NCBI GenBank assembly: GCA_019418605.1
Contig: DYBN01000014.1
Location: forward strand, 1 to 64,000
Reading direction: 5' to 3'
Length of the DNA: 64,000 nt
From: Sutterella sp.
Lineage (GTDB): Bacteria > Pseudomonadota > Gammaproteobacteria > Burkholderiales > Burkholderiaceae_F
Shown: one piece after another, positions 61,182 through 64,000 of the stretch
How the letters are laid out: each line of letters opens with the position of its first letter
Position numbering within the stretch: the first letter of the stretch is position 1
The notes under the pieces: model-generated
What the model was told of the DNA's origin: nothing
Database searches by the model: none
What the model saw: only the letters and a program-made list of their open reading frames with translations
Made by a program: the position numbers and the translations under genes

Positions 61182-62468
61182 TCACGAAGATCGAAACAGG
61201 TGCTTGCGGCAGATCACCACGGCAGGAATGACGGCAAGAAGCGCGCCTGCGACCATCACGGCGGCAAGAAAGAGGATTTCATCGCCCCCGATGTCGGGCG
61301 CCATCGCAATCCCCGTGCGTGCGCCGATGGCCTGCCCCGCTAGAAAGGAAAACAGAGTGCCGACAAAGAGCGCTGCGATGCTTGCCGCGGCAATGGCGCT
61401 TTCAATGGCGCACCACACGGCCGTGAGCACGTAGCGGCGCGGCGCGCCCATCGTGCGCAGCAGCTGCAAGTCCTTTTCCCGGAGCCTTGCGAGCACAAAG
61501 CCCGTTAAGAGCGCTGCGGCAAGCGACGTAGCGACCGAACTTGCAGCAAAGGTCTTCAAGGCGGCCGCGGCCGCAGCAAAAACCGAGAAAAGCTCAAGGA
61601 GCGCCTCTCCCGTAAAGACCGCCATGACGTTGACGACGCTCCCGTCGGGAGCAATGGCCGACGTTTTTAGAAGGTGCTGACGGATGCGGTAGGCTGAGGC
61701 CACGCTCGAGGGCTTGACGACAATGGCCGAAGCCCCGGGCAGCGCTTCAAGCGGTCCTTCCATCCAGGCTTCAATGGCGGGGAGCGCCTCTGTGCCCGCA
61801 TCGGCATTGTCTTCAGCATGTTTCTCTGCGTGACCTCCTGCAGCAGCGCCTCCCTTAGCAACCCCTCCGTGCATGGACCACAAGGTCGAGATGGGAATCA
61901 AAACGGCCCGATCCCAGGGTGTGCCCGTGGGCGGCAGGATGCCCACCACCGTAAAGGATTCTTTGTGCGCATGCGAGAGCGCCGTCGCCCCGTGCGAGGG
62001 GCTAAAAGCATCGCCCAGGGAAAATCCAGCGGCGGCTCCCGCCACCGCCTCCATGGGGGCGGCAAAGGGGCGCCCCTCGCGCATCCGCCGCTCTCCGTTT
62101 TGCGTGACAAAGGCGATCGTCGTGCCCACAAGTGGAGAGCCCGCAACGCTGTCGCCGAAGGCAAGCGGCGCAGCCCAGGCCGCGTCTTCGGGCTTTTTCG
62201 AGAGGTCCCTTAAAACCGGCATCGGCACAAGCCCCAGCATTTCGTCGCGCAGATACACGGTGCCAAGCAACAGCGCCGAGCGGCTTCCCTTTGCTCCAAC
62301 CAAGATGTCAAACTGATCGGCCGCGCGAATCGAGGATTCGCGCACCATGCGCTCGGTCTGAATGACGCTGCAGGCAACCGAGAGCGCAAGGCAAAGGAGC
62401 GCCGTGAGCCCCCAGAAGATGCCGCGGCACTGCCGCAATTCGCCTTTTAAAAACAAGAAGACGTTCAT
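61182..62468 (-). CDS. ABC transporter permease, FtsX/MacB-like
   Basis: A 428-residue membrane protein. The N-terminal helix (GIFWGLTALLCLALSVACSVIQTERMV) is followed by a large periplasmic domain, then three C-terminal helices of the FtsX fold. The periplasmic domain contains a His-rich insertion (SMHGG, GGHAEKHAEDNADAG), which suggests metal handling. The start overlaps the ATPase stop (ATGA). With the ATPase and the small periplasmic protein it forms a three-gene unit. Confidence 0.82.
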   Translation of the reverse strand: MNVFLFLKGELRQCRGIFWGLTALLCLALSVACSVIQTERMVRESSIRAADQFDILVGAKGSRSALLLGTVYLRDEMLGLVPMPVLRDLSKKPEDAAWAAPLAFGDSVAGSPLVGTTIAFVTQNGERRMREGRPFAAPMEAVAGAAAGFSLGDAFSPSHGATALSHAHKESFTVVGILPPTGTPWDRAVLIPISTLWSMHGGVAKGGAAAGGHAEKHAEDNADAGTEALPAIEAWMEGPLEALPGASAIVVKPSSVASAYRIRQHLLKTSAIAPDGSVVNVMAVFTGEALLELFSVFAAAAAALKTFAASSVATSLAAALLTGFVLARLREKDLQLLRTMGAPRRYVLTAVWCAIESAIAAASIAALFVGTLFSFLAGQAIGARTGIAMAPDIGGDEILFLAAVMVAGALLAVIPAVVICRKHLFRSS

Positions 62469-63253
62469 GGCGCGGCTCCGGAAGATGTGGTTTCGTTTTT
62501 GGGCGCCGCCATGGGTTGCGGGGCTCGCAGCCAGCTCCACACGCCGTGCTCCATTTTCCCGCGCAGGGCAAAGGTCTCCGCGAGCGCCTCATCGTGCGTG
62601 ACCACAATGAGCGTGGCGGCAAGATTTTTGGCAGCGCTGCGCAGGGCCTCTGCCACGCGTTTTGCATTCGCTTCATCCAAACTTGCCGTGGGCTCGTCGG
62701 CAAAGATGACGCGCGGCCGCCCCATCAGCACGCGCGCAAGCGCCGTGCGCTGCATCTCTCCGCGCGAGAGTCTGCCTGCGCGCGTGTGCGCAGGCACGCC
62801 AAGTTCGTCCAAAAGGCTCGTTGCCCGCGCTTTGCTCTCTGTCGTGATGCGCCCGCGAAATGTTTCTGGAAGCAGCACGTTTTCAAGCGCCGAAAGGCCC
62901 TCCAAAAGCCCGAAGTCCTGGAAAAGGAACCCGCAGTTTTCTCCCCTCCAGGCGTCGCGCGCAGATTCGCCAAGCGCGCTGATGTTTTCTCCCGCCCAGA
63001 CGACGCGCCCCGTATCGGGCCGCGCCATGCCGCTTAAAACCCGCATGAGGCTCGTTTTCCCCGCACCCGAAGACCCCGTGACGGCCACTTCGCTTGCAGC
63101 GGGAATTTGAAGCTCCTCAATTTGCAAAATCGTGCGCACGGCAAGGCCGTCGGCCGCCTTCCAGGAGAGGCCCCGGGCCTCAAGGTCCATGGGAGCTCGC
63201 GCCCCTGCAGTGCCGGCAGCGGGACCGGCGGTTTTCAAGGTCTCCTGCGTCAT
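62465..63253 (-). CDS. ABC transporter ATP-binding protein
   Basis: A 262-residue ATPase. Walker A is VTGSSGAGKTSLMRVL, the Q-loop lies in GFLFQDFGLLEGLSALENV, the signature is LSRGEMQRTALARVLMGRPRVIFADEPTASLD with Walker B, and the H-loop is VVTHDEAL. These are features of the LolD/MacB class that pairs with FtsX-type permeases. The start overlaps the stop of the periplasmic gene by 4 bases and its end overlaps the permease start by 4 bases, so all three are coupled. Confidence 0.9.
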   Translation of the reverse strand: MTQETLKTAGPAAGTAGARAPMDLEARGLSWKAADGLAVRTILQIEELQIPAASEVAVTGSSGAGKTSLMRVLSGMARPDTGRVVWAGENISALGESARDAWRGENCGFLFQDFGLLEGLSALENVLLPETFRGRITTESKARATSLLDELGVPAHTRAGRLSRGEMQRTALARVLMGRPRVIFADEPTASLDEANAKRVAEALRSAAKNLAATLIVVTHDEALAETFALRGKMEHGVWSWLRAPQPMAAPKNETTSSGAAP

Positions 63254-63705
63254 TTGATGACCTCGTAGTGCGCGTCAACAAGCCGCACAAGGCTCACAAA
63301 CCCCGTTTCAGCATCCGTTTTGGAGCCAAGCTCCAACACGCCCGTGACTTCAATCGGGTGGTTGGCCTGCACGAAGTCGCCCTTGTTTTCGAGGTAGACG
63401 ACGATGATCGAGTCGGGCCAGTCCTCGTCGCTATTGCAAAACGGGCACAGGCTCACGGGCGAGCGCGTGAGCACGAGAAAATCGGCGTCGGCCTTCAGGG
63501 GCGGAGCCATGAACCCGCGCACGGCCACGGTTTGGCCGTCAAGCGACTTCATCTTGTCGGAAAACGTGAGCCCCAAAACGGAGCTCGGGCCATACATCTC
63601 GTCAAATCCAAGAAGGGCGGCGGCGTGGACTTTCCTGGGAGAAAGAAGCGCGGGCGCGGCAAGCGCCGCCAGAGAGCAGAGCAGGGTGCGTCGATGCAGG
63701 TTCAT
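63250..63705 (-). CDS. Periplasmic protein with a Cys-x-x-Cys motif, partner of the ABC system
   Basis: A 151-residue protein with a signal peptide (RRTLLCSLAALAAPALL, cleavage near VHAAA). The mature part resembles a small beta-barrel (SLDGQTVAVRGFMAPPL) with SLCPFCNSDEDWPD, a CPFC pair that could bind metal or be redox-active. The end reads VSLVRLVDAHYE. The position at the head of the ABC unit indicates a shared function. It resembles proteins found beside zinc-type FtsX-like ABC transporters, but I cannot name the family with certainty. Confidence 0.68.
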   Translation of the reverse strand: MNLHRRTLLCSLAALAAPALLSPRKVHAAALLGFDEMYGPSSVLGLTFSDKMKSLDGQTVAVRGFMAPPLKADADFLVLTRSPVSLCPFCNSDEDWPDSIIVVYLENKGDFVQANHPIEVTGVLELGSKTDAETGFVSLVRLVDAHYEVIK

Positions 63706-63911
63706 GGGCGGGGACCGTAAGAGAAAGTGTCTGTGGAAACGAAGTCAAGAAGGGAAGGGGAGAAAAAAGCAGCGTGCGGAGCTTCGACGAAGCCGAAGAC
63801 ATCCGCACGCTATGCACGCCAAAGAATCGGCAGATCAGGTCAAGCAAGGGGGTTGAGACAGCGTGCTTTGTTGGGCGCTGCCGCCGTCCCTTTGCTCTGA
63901 GATGGCCCGGA

Positions 63912-64000
63912 TTACTTTCCAAGAGCCAGCGCTTCGGCCATGATGCGGAAGACTTCGGTGGAGTTCATGAACCCGTGGAAGGCTTCGGCGTTGGGGCCGC
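63912..64000 (-). CDS. Alkaline phosphatase, C-terminal end (gene runs off the window)
   Basis: The last 28 codons before the TAA at 63912-63914 read GPNAEAFHGFMNSTEVFRIMAEALALGK. The block GPNAEAFHGFMNSTEVFRIM is typical of the C-terminus of alkaline phosphatases, which release phosphate from monoesters in the periplasm. The rest lies beyond the window. The gap to the next gene (63706-63911) contains no gene. Confidence 0.7.
   Translation of the reverse strand, partial: GPNAEAFHGFMNSTEVFRIMAEALALGK

Noticed and set aside
1..64000. CRISPR arrays, tRNA and rRNA genes
   Set aside because: No regularly spaced repeats and no cloverleaf or rRNA-like sequence were recognised in a read-through; a covariance-model search would be needed to exclude divergent ones.

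Overview
The window looks like chromosome of a GC-rich, asaccharolytic, anaerobe-type betaproteobacterium, most likely Sutterellaceae (Sutterella-like). This is inferred from gene style and content (fused FeoA-FeoB, Dcu-type C4-dicarboxylate carriers, Tat-exported proteins, short class I NrdAB, leuCDB-asd cluster); no marker gene in the window proves it. No rRNA, tRNA, CRISPR array or phage module was recognised.

Layout. 0-12.1 kb is housekeeping: a decayed ATPase tail, nrdA-nrdB, a broken AlbA_2/RecG-like gene, a lipoprotein, a YddG-type exporter, and leuC-leuD-leuB-asd. About 12.1-23.95 kb is a visibly AT-rich surface-glycan island: rfbC, a GT2 glycosyltransferase, rfbA, rfbB, two RgpF-like glycan proteins, a GT4 transferase and a large GT2-GT4 fusion gene. 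The fusion gene is split by a G(10) tract, a typical phase-variation switch. 24-29 kb holds two LysR regulators divergent from a DcuC-family carrier and an M20 amidohydrolase. 29-41 kb mixes two paralogous AAA-ATPase/PD-(D/E)XK proteins, an AlbA_2/RecG-like regulator with a long palindrome upstream, an MFS carrier, a coiled-coil exported protein, a YoaA/DinG-type helicase and an orphan XRE regulator. 41-52 kb holds mntP, pyrD, an amidohydrolase, an acyltransferase whose 5' end carries a second homopolymer switch (G9 on the + strand), the feoAB fusion with its Cys-rich partner, an MFS carrier and a MarC protein.

52.3-58 kb is the most dynamic part. An argininosuccinate-lyase-family gene is interrupted by a complete IS200/IS605 (IS608-type) element carrying tnpA (Y1 transposase), tnpB (RNA-guided nuclease family, without zinc-finger cysteines) and a 3' structured region that probably encodes the omega RNA. 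Both ends can be placed to the base: matching hairpins and guide/cleavage tetranucleotides follow the IS608 pairing rule, and removal rejoins the lyase frame exactly. Just downstream a DcuA/B-type carrier gene is cut off by a decayed ISL3-family element. A lyase that would release fumarate and a C4-dicarboxylate carrier, adjacent to each other, are therefore both broken by mobile DNA. 58-64 kb has a LysR regulator, a PAP2 phosphatase, a Tat-exported HD-domain protein, an ABC transporter with a His-rich loop plus a periplasmic CXXC partner, and the end of an alkaline phosphatase.

The strongest observations are the two homopolymer phase switches in surface-modification genes and the intact IS608-type TnpA/TnpB/omega-RNA element, whose excision should restore the lyase gene.
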